From Folioceros fuciformis (Eukaryota; Anthocerotophyta; Anthocerotopsida; Anthocerotales): 64,000 nucleotides of DNA. Made by a program: the position numbers and the translations under genes. The notes beneath the pieces were generated by a model. The model saw only the letters and a list, made by a program, of their open reading frames with translations. It did no database searches and was not told the origin of the DNA. This document shows positions 11,245 through 23,600 of this stretch, piece after piece (position 1 is the first letter of the stretch; every line of letters starts with the position of its first letter). The stretch covers positions 295,243-359,242 of the forward strand of contig JBNGIO010006099.1 of NCBI GenBank assembly GCA_049999805.1, in the 5' to 3' direction.

Positions 11245-11736
11245 TTGACTCCGGAGGAGTTCAGTATGAAAGAAGTGAGAGGAGAAGCGTCAACTTCGCT
11301 TAGAAGGCTGCAAGGAAGGCATTTCTTTTGCCTCTTCTCCATTAAGAGAGCCACTACTCACCACCCTGCAAGTGTTATTATTTTACGAGAGGATGCAGTG
11401 TATATGCAGATGCAGGACTTGTTTCCAACCATTTCAGAGCTAGGGAGTACACTAGCTAGACCACACCTAGGAAAACCATGTGCTAAGAGCCCAAGAACAC
11501 CAAGCATTGAAGGTTTGTCCTTAAGTGTCTTAGACACAGCCATACCCACATCTTCTCATGCAAACATGAATTTACAACTAGCAAACAACCCTTTGTCATT
11601 GTCTGCTGCTCTTGTCATTTGCTCCTGCTTATCCATATTAGGGGCTATAGTGATAATGTCCCACCCAACTACCACCCTTGCCACTATTTCTCTCATACTT
11701 TGCCTTGCAGGCATTGCATTGTGCTGGCTTTTGTAA
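11245..11736 (+). pseudogene. RPA1-like protein, 3' part, with hydrophobic C-terminus
   Basis: This continues, in phase, the zinc-ribbon frame that stops at 5554. LTPEEF and a GRHFFCLFSI strand correspond to the helix and next OB-fold strand of the RPA1 C-terminal domain. After about 40 codons the resemblance ends. The rest (about 120 codons) is unfamiliar and finishes with two hydrophobic stretches, probable membrane spans or non-homologous sequence. The stop is at 11734-11736. The open frame extending left to 11104 is LINE leader and does not belong to this gene. A long frame surviving here suggests coding constraint until fairly recently. Confidence 0.5.
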
Positions 11737-11774
11737 GACTTTCCCATGTTCTATATTTGAAAAACAAAAGGTGT

Positions 11775-12046
11775 GGCTTAAAGTGGAAGCGTCTTTTGTC
11801 CATCCATGTAATCACAAAAATGGTATATGTACACACATTCATGATTCCAGCAAGCAATAATGTTACCTTCTTCGCGAAAAAAATAATGAAAACTACCTGG
11901 TTCGATATTTCAATGCTAAATCTATGGCTTGAAGTGGAAGCATCTTTTTGTCCATCCGTGTAATCACAAAATGGTCTATGTACATACATTCATGATTCTT
12001 GCAAGCAATAATGAAGACTATTTAGTACGATAAAATGCCAAATCTA
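11775..12046. repeat. Two-copy direct repeat between the convergent MULE genes
   Basis: Copy A (11775-11927) and copy B (11928-12046) are clearly related over about 120 bp, both beginning GGCTT.AAGTGGAAGC. Copy A is longer mainly because it carries a 19-bp insertion with a 7-bp flanking duplication (11856-11888). Confidence 0.8.
11863..11881 (+). mobile_element. 19-bp insertion resembling the LINE 3' terminus
   Basis: The insert ends CTTCTTCGCGAAAAA, close to the 3' end of both LINEs here (TTTTCTTCGCGAAA). AATAATG flanks it on both sides (11856-11862 and 11882-11888), and the sister repeat copy has a single AATAATG with no insert. It fits an extremely 5'-truncated LINE integration. Confidence 0.55.
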
Positions 12047-12053
12047 ACAGAAA

Positions 12054-14208
12054 CTATGCTTCAGGTATGTTTATTCCAGCTGCTACACGCTCCATGAATG
12101 ATTGCTCCTTCTTCTGCTTAGAAAGCTTCCAACTACTTTTCGTTTCCCAAGATGCAAGCTTTCGTTTTAAGCTGTTATCAGAATTGGTAGGATCAACCAA
12201 GGTAGGAAGTGTAGGCAACATGGTCTTTGCTTTTGCCTCTGCTCTCAATCCCTCTAGCTGCCTAATCAATTGTTGGAATAAAGCCGTTGCATGTTGTTGC
12301 AAAAAAGGCCACTTTTGTAGCATGGTTGTTAACTGTTGGCACAAAGTTTCCATGTTTGGAGTCGCATCTACTAATTGGCCTATTGCTTGTGTGCATGAAT
12401 GGTCCACTGTGTGCAAGAAGGTAGTTGCACCTTGTCTTGCAGCTACAACCCCTTTGTTATGATAGAGAAACTTCTTCCAAAAGTCTGTGCTTGCATCTTC
12501 AGTAATCGACATGCCAAGTTATTGACAGTGTGTTTGAGCTTGGGCAACCTTGGAGTACTTGGCAAGTAACTTGTGAGTAGGGACTACATTGTCCATTGCC
12601 ATCATGACCTTCAATTGGTGCTTGCACATGAAGCCTCTTGTCCCATGCTTGCATCTGCAATAACCCCATGGTGTTCCCGCACCGCTCACTATATACATGC
12701 ACACACTTCCATGATCTTGACTTTGCACATAAGCAAGGCTAGGAGATACTATGTTTGGCAACAATACATCATTGTCTGCAATGCACAAAGCCTTTTGAAA
12801 GGTGCTCTTTACTATTTGCTCATGCTTTGACTTCCTAAGCATGCCAGCTCCTTTACATTGTGCCACATACCAAAAATGTCTGTTCACTTCCTCAAACAAA
12901 ATGTGCAAAAGCTAGTATAAATGCCGACGATGTAGGGTTTTTTTGGATAACAAGCATCTGTACTTCATATGCTTGTGGTATGCCTCAATAGATGAGTTGC
13001 AATCTTGTCCTTGTCCTGCATGTGGCATTATACGCATAGCTTTAATCCACTGATACATGTTACAACCCCACTGGTCCCTAAAGTACTTAACAAAGCTAGG
13101 AGCATGCTCAAAAAAGGTGTCATAGAAGTGTACCAATTTTTCTTTGCAGGCTTGCTTCACATCAACACTCTCATCAACGTCCATATGCATAATGTCACCC
13201 AAGCACTTCATAATGGCTTGTCTTATGTGGGGTTCTTTACCTTTTTCAACAGTTGCCGTAACCAGGCTCTCCTAACATGCCACAAGCATAAAAGGATTTG
13301 CACAAATGTTCCAAACATAGCATGGATGACATTGATTTCTGCCATACAATCATCTACAAGAAAAGCAATGGGTTGCCATGTAGCTTGATGTTGTACCATC
13401 TTGTCATGCAAGCAATGCAACCACTATGAAATAGTATATGATGTGGCCTTACTTGTGACAACCCAAGCCACAGGAATGCCATTGAAATGGTCATCAAATA
13501 CCAAAACTGTGAAGAGCTGGAACTTCCATTTGTTTGTGCCAAATGTGGCATCCATAGCAATGATCAAGTTGTGACCCCAATAGAGCATTGTCTGCATTTG
13601 AAAATCACTCTAAATGTCGAGCATGAAGTCTTGGCATGGTCTTCTGTTCTTGGTACTGAATAAAATACTTTAGATCTATGGATATCCATCCATAACTTAA
13701 CACTCACCTCATCTCGTGCATGGAAACGCCACACCCTGGCATTAAGTTCAGCTTGTAAATTCCTAATGTCACTAGGAAGGAGAAAATTATCCCTCTAAAG
13801 CACTACTTGTGGATCACCTTGCTTTCGTAAGAAAACATCAGACTTATGATCTTTCATAATCTGAAAGGTTGATGTCTTGCACAACAACTTGTACTTCACC
13901 CATTCTTTTTTGGCCATAGATAAGTAAGGAGCCAGAGTGCATTTTGGACTTGAGTTGATGGTAAGTGCTCCATGACAATACTGCCTTGTGGAATCGATGT
14001 GTGTTTCATGTAATCGTAATTCAGCTACATCATGGAATATTTCAAGTTGACTAACAAACACCAAAAATTGGCATCCACGCTTCTTACTCTCCCCACACAA
14101 CACCTTAGAGCGCCTACTGCCAACACCTGTTTTTGGTTTGTTAGTGAGATGAACACAAATGTCTAATTCCATGAAATTGTATTTTCGGGAACCAAAAGCA
14201 CAACTCAA
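12054..14208 (-). pseudogene. MULE transposase, catalytic core and C-terminal part
   Basis: Minus-strand translation gives a Mutator-type transposase. In order: a Cys/His-rich N-terminal zinc-finger-like region (~13850-14200); the DDE core with MDATFGTNK (first Asp, near 13550) and a FDD..GIPVAW block; a VDDC.AEIN region; LCLWHVRRAW (near 13300); NSSIEAYHKH (third acidic residue, near 12990); then a SWIM zinc finger CRCKHGTRGFMCKH (near 12640-12680). A Lys/Glu-rich tail ends at 12054. At least three stops (near 12519, 12912 and 13450) and one frameshift near 13215 break it; two of the stops fit CAA/CAG to TAA/TAG changes. The gene starts beyond the plus-strand LINE at 25213. No active transposase can come from this copy. 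Confidence 0.9.
14194..14208 (+). repeat. Target-site duplication, left of plus LINE
   Basis: AAAAGCACAACTCAA is repeated exactly at 25198-25212. The A's on the right copy merge with the LINE tail, so 12-15 bp are duplicated. Joining the two sides restores one transposase frame across the site. Confidence 0.9.
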
Positions 14209-14379
14209 CAAGCCTGAAAAAGTTGGGGCGATGGAGGGGGCTCCCGGAAGGGGCTAGCTCGGTGACCCAATGGAGGCAATGAGCCCCCCACGGGGGAGCT
14301 CGGCAAGTGGCACATGGGCGGCAGTGGTCGGTTCGTATGCTAGTAAACAGCAGGTGCGGGGGAAAAGTGCAGTGTTGAT

Positions 14380-17300
14380 GGAATCTAATCTTCGTGATGC
14401 TACCGGACAAAGGACGCGATAGAGGAAGACTCGCAGGTACGGATACCTGAGGTGGACTTTGCCCAGGGACAAGTTCGGGCGGGCACCACTCAAGAGTATG
14501 CCTCGGGAACAGCAAAAGAAGGCTCAGGTTTGCAGCTTCGCCCCCTGGTGGACATTCTCACAAAAGCGAGATTTTTCCAAAAAGAGGAGGACAATCTTGC
14601 TGCTAGTTTAGTCGTGGGAAGGCTGCTATCTGGAGGTCCTTCTACAGTGGGGGAATTGGAAGACTGGGTGGTACATGTAACGGGCTATCCACCAACATAT
14701 GTCTTCTTGAAGGCAAATGGTTCTTTTCAGATTAAGTGCGACGAGGCAGCTGGAGCCCAGTCCCTCCTGCAAACAACAGAGGCATTTCAAGGATCTATCC
14801 CGGTGCTGGTGGAAGCTTGGTCTCCGGGGAATATGATCATGCAATCTACAATCAAGCGACATTTCTTATGGGTGGGTCTCTCGGCCTTGCCTGTTCAACT
14901 CGTCCCAATGATCCGCCAGATGTTGGGGGTTATCGGCAGGGTGGTGGAAGTGCCTAAGGTGGACTCTCACTTCTTCAATAGCAGGAAGCCGCCACGCTTT
15001 TGGGTAGGACTGGATAGCCTTCTCGCTGTGCCGGAAGGTGTTGTTGTACGAGATCCGAAGGATCCTGCCAAATGCTTCACGTAGATTTTCGATTATCCCG
15101 ATTTGCCTATCAGGTGCAGAGTGTGTGGTGTGCATAACCATCTGAAGCAGAATTGTCCGATTCAGGCTGGAAAGGGAGGTGGGAGTGACAAAGCTGAGAC
15201 AGTGCCCTTAGGCCCACTGCCGGGTTTTAAAGGTGTTCCTAAGAAGTTTTGGAGGACTAACCCTGGAGCGCAGAAATGGGCAAGCAAAGTGCAACAAGAT
15301 TTCTTCTCGGGGAGCGATGGTGCTGGCAGCACGCAAATTAAATTGTGCATGCTCTTGAGGAAGAGGGTGGACAAAACTTACTTCTATTGGATGCCGAAGG
15401 TGGGGGAGCTTAGGGCCGTGCCTACACACTCTTTCTAGATAGGGTCAGTGGCTGGGGAGCAGTTTTCTGCGCTCTGGAATTCAATTAAGCTTAAGGTAAA
15501 GGACATGCTTCAAGCAGGTCTGGGATTTGAGGAACAAGTTGCGAGAAGGTCTCTTATAGAAGCAAGGCATAGTATGGTGTGTCACAGGCTGGAGGATAGC
15601 TCCTCGATCTTATATGTCAACACACTGATTGAGTTGAGTGAGGAGTATCGTCTTCGAGACGTTAACGTGTCGCAATGGTTGGGGGACCCTCAAGTTCTGA
15701 CTCGTATTAAGGATCAAAAGTTTGGCAAAGGTAGAGTTACTCTCGCATCCAGGGTGGTATTCAAGGCTCTATCTTGGCTTTTTGGGTCTTCTCAAGGCTC
15801 CGATCTCGATCAAACTCCCAGGCACCTGGACCCTGGTAACGTGGAGCCCAATCAAAGGGTAAGTCTCTCCCCAGCAAGAGGACTCATTGTTCCGTTAAAG
15901 AAGATCAGGAGTACAAGTGGTGAGCCTGCCGAAAGGAGGGACGATAAGGTGGCAACCCATCAAATGTTGAGCTAGTCTCGCACACCTGAGAAGCAGAGAC
16001 CGGAGTGGCACTCAAGACTGGACACACACGGGGGAGCGCTGAGGGAGTATCAAAACCCCAAGACTGGGGAACACACAAGGCGTAGAGCTAGGCTGGAGTT
16101 TGATGAGCTGGTGACACGCCAGGAGGGTGTTGAAGACGGCGTGAGCGTCCCAGAGTGTGTGCAGGTGCTTGGAGTAGAGATTAGTCTAGAACGTTTTGAA
16201 AGACCAGAGGCAAAAGTTGCTCATGTGGCTCAGCAAGCTAAAGAGATTCGCTTAGGGGACGAGCTGCATGAAAGGGATAGGGTGGCTCGGGGTATCACAG
16301 GAGGCATGGCGTAATGCAGTGGAGTCGAATCAGGTTGGAGCAGGGCCTTCGAAGCCGCTGGAAGAGTGCCCTGTTGGTGGGGAAAGGATGGGTAGGCGGG
16401 AGATCCTTCAACTCTGGCAGCAATAGCAGGCCTCTCAGGAAGGTCCAGGGGGTAACGTGGTTCCGCTGGCCCAGCAAGGAGGGGGTGGTTTTTCCTCTGG
16501 GTNNNNNNNNNNNNNNNNNNNNNNNNNNNNNNNNNNNNNNNNNNNNNNNNNNNNNNNNNNNNNNNNNNNNNNNNNNNNNNNNNNNNNNNNNNNNNNNNNN
16601 NNTAAGAGACAGGGCGTTACCGGAGGGGGGAGGTTGCGTAAAGAATTCGGCTCAAGGGTGTTCCACCGCCCAATCCCTGGGAGCTAGGCAGTTCGGCTCT
16701 CGGGGGTCGGGGCCGGAAAGTCTCTCTGCTGCTTCAGCTATGGAGAAGGCTGGAACCGTTCCTCGAGAGAAGCAGGAGCGGGACTCCAACTGTTGGGAGG
16801 GTGTGGCTAGGCAGGAGGATTCCAATGTCACGAGCATACAACGGGGCTATCCGGTGGGTGCTGAGGAAACCAAGGAGAGCGGTGGGGGCATGGCGGCTAG
16901 TCGACCAAATGGGGGAGCCAGTGTTGTTGAACATCCTATGCAGCTCCTACAAATGCTCATGAGGCAGTGGGTAGAGGGTGAACACTTTCCTTTGGTTCTT
17001 AACAGCGCCGGTACGGGTATGCGCGGTGCCTCCCAACAAGGTCATGAAGCAGGGGCGGATCTTTCTTGGGAGAGCTGGAGGGTGGAATCAGTCATGGCTC
17101 TGGAGGCGGGGCAGGAACAAGGTGGTGTTAGTAGGAAGGACTGTGGACAACACAGTGGAAAAGATCACGGGGCTTATGGACTTTGCTCTCAAGCCAGATC
17201 TAGAGCACAGATAGTCATGAGAAGCATTGCAGGGTGCGATCAATTAGGCCGGGGGAAAACAGGAGACCTGCTAATCTCCAGCGCCAAAGTTGATCAAGCT

Positions 17301-19565
17301 GGGTTTTTACAGGGAGAGATGGAGGTGCTGGCTGGCAATCTCAATGACTTGCTCCAGGCGGTAGCTGCTGATACAACTCGTGGGGACTATACGGCGGGAA
17401 GACAAGGGGAGGACTCAGCCTGTGAGCAACGGCTGAGCTTTGAGGAGAAGAACGTTTTGACAGGAGGTGAACGGGAGGCAACAAGGCAAATAAAAAGGCC
17501 CCTGGCACTCAGAGTCGAGAAGGAGGAAGGTTTTTTCACGGGTGGCGATCCTGAAGTTGTAGTCAATTGTGGAGCCCCGTCGGGAATACCATCTCAGGCT
17601 TCTCCCTTACAGGGCTTGGAGACTTTGTCTCATTCGAACCTGTGTTGGGGTTCAGAGCATGGCAATTCGCATTCGGTGGTGGGCGACGTGTTGGGGAAGA
17701 ACTCTGAGATGGGAGATCAGCCGATAACCAGGGACAGATCTTCCCAGGCGGGGAATTCTCAGGGAGGGGAGGTTCTTTTGACCGGAATCCCCCCAGCCAA
17801 GCTCAGCACTGAGAATTTTGTTACAGTCCTCGGGGTTGTCAGCGTGGGATATCAGGTGGAGGAACGGCATCGCGAACGAAATGCCAGTGGGCCTGAAACC
17901 TCTAGGGGACTGGGGGTTAGTGATGAGCTTCCGGTCCAGCAAGGGGAGAAGGATCTTGGGTCGGATGAAGCACCAGCAAGGGGAAGGGCCAGCCACAGTT
18001 GGTCATAAGTTGATGAGGCGTTGCTGGTCACAGTTGGACAGGTCACTGAGGACCAGACAAAGCAGATCCTGGCAGCGCTCAAGATTCAGCAGGATGAAGA
18101 ACCACGCGATTCTTCTCTGCTGAATAACACGATCGCTTGGTTGGCAGCTGGCCCACAATCAAAGCTTGGAGTTGCTAAAGATCTCCCAGAGGTTTGCTTG
18201 CAAGGCGCTCCCTCCCCATCCTTGGAGGCGGGGCTGGAGTGGGATGGTGTCTGCCCTGGCGCTTGTGGTGTATTTGGTGAGGGTGACCTAGTTGCCTCTG
18301 GGTTGGATACTTCAGATGGGGAGGAAGAGGTCCTGCCTATCGAGTCTGTCACAAGCAAGCGTCGGTATGGACAGGGACTCTAGGGTGAGCAGCTTGTCCC
18401 CAGCGCCAGCGGGGCCCAAGTCGGGGTGGTTCAGGGTGATGTGACGGATTTGATAGGCAGAACCACCGCCAAACATCTGGTGTTTGAGGAGTTGGATGCT
18501 GATGCGAAACAAGTGCGTGACACAAGTGGGCTGGACGCTGAAGGGGTACTTAAAACTTTTGCATCCAGGACTGAGGGTGAGTATGGGGTGCTCTCAAGCG
18601 ATGCCCCGGTAGTTGGCACCATCACTGGAACGCTCCCAAAGATGAGCTTGCACGGAGTTTCCTTTCGTTCCCAGGCTGCTTCTAACACAATTCTAGGAGA
18701 TGCCTTGGTGGTGGACCAGGTGGAGGATGAGGTTTGTGGACAGGGATCAGCTTTTGAAGTGCAGGACAAGTTACGAGAAGGTGAACGGGAAATAGAAAGG
18801 GTAAAATGTCCCACAGCCGCCAGGATCGGGGAGGAATCTGAGGAATCTTCAGAGGAGGGACGCCAGCCAAGCCTCAAGGGCCAAGAGCTGCAGGTAGGCC
18901 TTGGAGACGCCCATAAGAGCGCGTTATGTGGGTCCCCTGCCTCTAGGATCGCGGAGGAAGAAAGGGCATTCGCAGGGATGAACGCAATTTCCGACACCAA
19001 GATTGGCGCAACAATGGCTGCGCCTTCTCAGGGGTTAGGGGTGCAAGGCGAGGAGTCGTGGTTGCCGTCGGGCTCGAGTCAGGAGCTAGAGCCCAGGACT
19101 CTTGTAGAAGCAGTCGGTGAGGGCGTGCAGAAGTTTTCTGCCTCTCAAATCCATGGGCAAAAACATCCAGGTTCTTCGGTGTTGGAATCATCACTAGGCA
19201 GTAGGTTGGGGCGCCCCGCCCAAACACTGGAGCAAAGGTGGGACCTTGGTTCTGCAGGTGATCTGGATTCAGTCGGGCAATCGGCTCTGGCTTCCCCAAC
19301 TGAGCTAAATGCGCCAATGTCTGGGTGGATACCAGCCAAACAGAAAAACGCAGAGGCATTTGTGGGGAAGAGGTCCAGGTTCTCGGATGATCCGATATCA
19401 GGGTGTAAGAGGCAGGACCAGATTGCCTTGGCTAAAGCAAGGAAAGCCCTAAACAGGGTGGTTCAGCGGATGGCCATGGAGAAAACGTTCCCGGAAGGAA
19501 AAAAAGGTCAAAGTAGTGGAAGGGATGAGGGGTGGATACCGGATGCAAGGGAAGGGCTCAAATGA
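14380..19565 (+). pseudogene. LINE ORF1, very long: DUF4283, CCHC knuckle, acidic extension
   Basis: The first part (14452-15975, one frame with single stops near 15084 and 15438) encodes a DUF4283-like domain (ARFFQKEEDNLAAS, VVGRLLSGG, SFQIKCDEA). A CCHC zinc knuckle follows (RCRVCGVHNHLKQNCP, CX2CX4HX4C, near 15117-15164), the RNA-binding finger usual in plant LINE ORF1. A second frame (16314-19565) stays open for about 3.25 kb with only two stops, near 18006 and 18381. It is rich in Gly, Glu, Ser and Gln and has no recognisable fold. A frame change lies near 16310. The 100-N gap prevents certainty that it is a single ORF. Confidence 0.65.
16503..16602. other. Assembly gap (100 N)
   Basis: Exactly 100 unknown bases, a common placeholder size for a scaffold gap of unknown true length. 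It lies inside LINE ORF1, so the true size of that region is not known. Confidence 0.99.
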
Positions 19566-19758
19566 TGAGAAGTTGGATCCCTTGATAGGGGGAGAGAACT
19601 GTAGCACTGAAGAGCGACTGAAGGCCAGGGAGGAAGAAAACGGCTTAGTCGGTTTGACAAAGGCGTTGTCTAAGGGCGGAAGCCCCATCATGCGCGAGAA
19701 CGCAGTCTATATTTCTGAGGACGACTTGTTCTCAACCTCAACCCCATGTACAGGCGAG

Positions 19759-20652
19759 GAGGAGGAGGGGGAGCCTGTCTAGCATGAGGTTCAAGGAGGA
19801 GGGGGAGCCTGTCTAGCATGAGGTTCAAGCGGTTTTTTCAGGAGATGAAGGATGTATCTCTCCATTGCGTTCCTGGGAGAAGAGTCGGGATCAGGTTAAG
19901 ATGGCGAAACAATGGGTTTTCGCATCCGGGCAGGAGAATCCTAGAACGATTCGTTGACAGGGAAGTCGGATGCCGGAAAAAACAGCCAAGCGCAAAGGTC
20001 AACACTTCTCAGTGCACCTTACGGTTACGAGGAAGATGCACCTTACGGTTACGAGGAAGATGCAGGACACTTAATCGTACTTGGTTAAGTTAGGAGACGA
20101 GGGGGAGTTGCTTCCTATCCTTATTCCAGTGCTGCAACTTTACTTGGGGCAGGAAAAGATTTTTTGGAGCATTGTCTTCCGGAGGGGTGCTTACGAGTAA
20201 AGAAGGCAAGGAGGTGAAGTTCTTCAGTGGGGTTTATCAGACGGGTGAGCGATATTGTGCTGATATCCACCTCATATAGGCATGTGGTCCAACTATGCTG
20301 CTTTCTCCCGACTGGAGGTGGACCCTGGACGTGCCATGGGAGAAGGATTTGGATGTGGTAGTTGGAGATCCTGATAGGCTCACAAGAGATGGGGGTAGAA
20401 GGAGTGCACCTGTCGTACAAAAATCTGAAAGACTTCAAAGAATGTCCCTCGACCTTAAAGCTAACAATCAGCTGTCTCGGTCTAGGCTCATGTCTGGGGT
20501 TAGGGTGCCCAAACTTGCTGCGGTCCGGAAATTCTCAAGGAAGACCTGTAAAATGGGTATCGACACCCTAAAAAACTATGAAAGGGGTTTCACCTGCCAA
20601 TCATTTCATGGAATGAAAGGGGGTCTCACCTGCCAATCATTTCATGGAATGT
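19759..20652 (+). repeat. Three short tandem duplications before LINE ORF2
   Basis: Each is a two-copy head-to-tail repeat: about 35 bp at 19759-19828, 24 bp at about 20015-20063, and about 35 bp at about 20581-20652. The last duplicates the codons leading into the endonuclease start (SWN). The minus LINE has single-copy sequence at the third site. Confidence 0.8.
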
Positions 20653-23600
20653 GAGAGGCTTAGGGGGTTGGTCAAAGATGGCCTCGAAGTGTAGGAGATT
20701 GAAGCACTTGTTAGAAGAGGAGGTTACTTGGAATACTGTTTGCCTATAGGAGCATAAACTTTCTACAGACAATATCCAAAGAGTGAAGAAGCTATTCCTT
20801 CCAGGAGAACAGAATAGGTGGCAGCCAGAGTAAAAGATGTAAACAATAGGGAGAGCTCAACTTAGGGAGTATCAGCAACCCAAGGGGGCGTGTCTATAAC
20901 TGTTCATCCAGAACACACCCACAATATCTTGAAGATGGGTCAAGATGAAGGGGGTAGGTTTGTGTGGCTAGTGTTGCAAACACCTCAAGGCCCACTCGGC
21001 ATATGTAATATCTATGCCCCCAATGCTCCCTCTGATAGGAGCAACCTTTGGTGTAGACTGGGGGAACATCTGGATGAACAGATGCCGTGGATGCTGGCTG
21101 GGGATTTCAACTTTGTTGAAAGATGGGAAGATATTCGAGGGGAGAGCCCTGTAGATATTTGGTCGGTGCCTATGTCTTGGCAGGAACTAAGAGATACCGT
21201 TTTGGCTATCCAGGACCCTAAGCTGGCCCTCCTAGCGCATTGTCCACCGCAATCCTTGAAGTTCAGCTGGACTAACCAACAACAACAGAATTTGGGAGTG
21301 CGCAGGTTGGACAGGTTTTATATTCCCTCTGGGTGGTTGGTCTGTGTGTAGGAGTACAATATTCTTGCTGGTACGATCCTGTCTAACCATCACCCAATTA
21401 GCTTGCACCTGAGGCTTGCGCCGGACTCGGGGCGGCAAAGGAGGCATACACAAAACTTTCGGATGAATACGTCCTTGCTCAAGGAAAAGGGAGTGTTTGA
21501 GGAGATCAAAAACATGTGGCAAGGAATAGAGCAGGGGGCATAACCTGCTGTTTCCAGATTGATATGCGCTAACAGTGAAGCGACCAGGGACTTGAGGAGG
21601 CGGGGGGTCCAACGAGCGAAGGAACTATGCCAACAAGAGTGCTTTTGGAGAGAGGAACTAAGCTGGTTGCAAAGGATAGGGGAGGAGCACGACTTCACAA
21701 TGGAAGAAGAAGCCCGACAAACGGAGGTGCAATGCACTCTAGCCAATTTGGAAGAAGACAGAGCCAGAGGCTGGTTTAAACGGGCTAACGTCAAGTGGGT
21801 GAGGGAAGGGGACGGCTCGTCCAAGTTCTTCTTCGATAAGGTGGCTACTAATCGACACAGGGCGAGACTTCCTGCTCTCCCAGATGCCCAAGGAGTGATG
21901 CAAGAGTCGGTGGAAGGTTTAAAAAAGCTCATTACCTTCTTCTTTGTGGGAATTTTCTCGAGTGTGGGGAAGGTGGCGGGGTGGGAACAACTGTGGTCTT
22001 CTTCCTACGGATCACTTTCGGCTAAGGTGTCCGAGGCTCAACGCAGGGCGTTGGATATGCCGATTTCTGTGGATGAAGTACTCCAGGCGCTGAAGGGGAT
22101 GCCGAGGAATAAATCCCCGGGGCATGATGGGATCCCGCCGGAGTTTTTGCTGTGGGGCTGGGAGTTTATGGAGCCTTTATTCATGAAGGCGGTGGCCATG
22201 ATCTGGGAAGAGGGTAGCATGGGGAGTTGGTTTAACATGGGGGTCATCACCTTGCTCCCTAAGCAGGACGCCAGTCTTTCAATCTCCAATTGGCGCCCAA
22301 TCACATTGCTTACAACTACGTACAAGGTGATAGCCAAGGTATTGGCCAACTGCATCAAGCCTTTCATGGACGAGTGGATCGAGAAAGAGCAGAGGGGGTT
22401 CATACAAAATCGATGCATTCTGGACAACCTTCTACTCTTGCGGGAAGCTAAGTATAATATCCAAGTTCAGAAGAAAGCAGCAGTCTTCATCTCCTTGGAT
22501 TTTTATAAGGCTTATGATTCCATCGAGTGGCACTTCTTATGGAGGTGCTTGCGCAGCTTTGGGTTCCGGAATATCTTCTGTAGGTGGATTGCCATTTTGT
22601 GTGAAGATGTAGGAGCCAAGGTGGCAATCAACGGAGCGTTTTGGCATTCATAGGTCGGTATGTCAGGGGTGCCCCCTAGCTCCTTTTTTATTTATTATTG
22701 TGACTGACTTCTTCCTCCGGGCAGTGAAGCAAGATCAGGCTATCGAGGGTGTTCGCAATCCGGATGGATCGAAGCTAAGGGTTTCGGCTTCTACAGACGA
22801 TACCCTTCTTTTTTCCTCGGTAGAGGAGACTTCCTTGAATGCTTTGCTCTAGCAGGTTGAAGTTTTTGGGGAGCTGTTGGGGTGCAAGGTTGATTGGGGT
22901 AAGACCCGCATGATGTGCCTAAACATGGAAGGGAAGTTGCCTTGATGTATCCAACACATTCCGAGGGTGTCGCAGGGGGCCACACACAAGTATCTGGGAC
23001 TTCCCTTCCATGAGGGGGACGAGAATGGTGAGATAGGGAAGTATGTATGCCTCATATTCATTCGTAAAGCGGCGAGCTTGCAGATGTTGGGACTTAACCT
23101 TGCAGGAAGGTTGGTGGTGATTAACCATATCCTAACAGCCTCTCTATGGTATTATTTGTTCTTGTGGGACCCCTCGAAGGCAGAGGTGAAACGATTGCAA
23201 TAGTGGAACCTCATTCCTGTGGAACCGTGCGGGGGATTACTCGGCCGGGCGCTCCAAGGTGGCTTGGCAACACATTATTTAGGCACGATGTCTAGGGGGC
23301 CTAGGGGTGGTGGACCCGGTTGCCAAGAGGAAAGTCTTGCATGCTCCATGGGTTGTCAGGGCGGCAGATCGTGCCTACTACCCTTGGAAGAGTCTGCTAA
23401 AGCAACACCTAGAGCGCACTCAAGCTGTCCCTAGGGGAAGGAGGTCTATTGACAACATCCTTGCCGACAAGCCATTGCTGGATACTGCAGAGTGCTCCGC
23501 ACTCTTCAAGTCAATCTGGAGCAGCTACTTAGAGGTCAAGCAATACATTATTCCTATTAACCCCTTGCATGTTGATGATGTTCTAGGTGTGCCTTTGCAA

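Noticed and set aside
11378-11440. Peptide similarity between ILREDAVYMQMQDLF (MULE gene) and IMRENAVYISEDDLF (LINE, ~19690)
   Set aside because: Only about 17 residues agree and neither flank aligns; too short to claim shared origin without a search.
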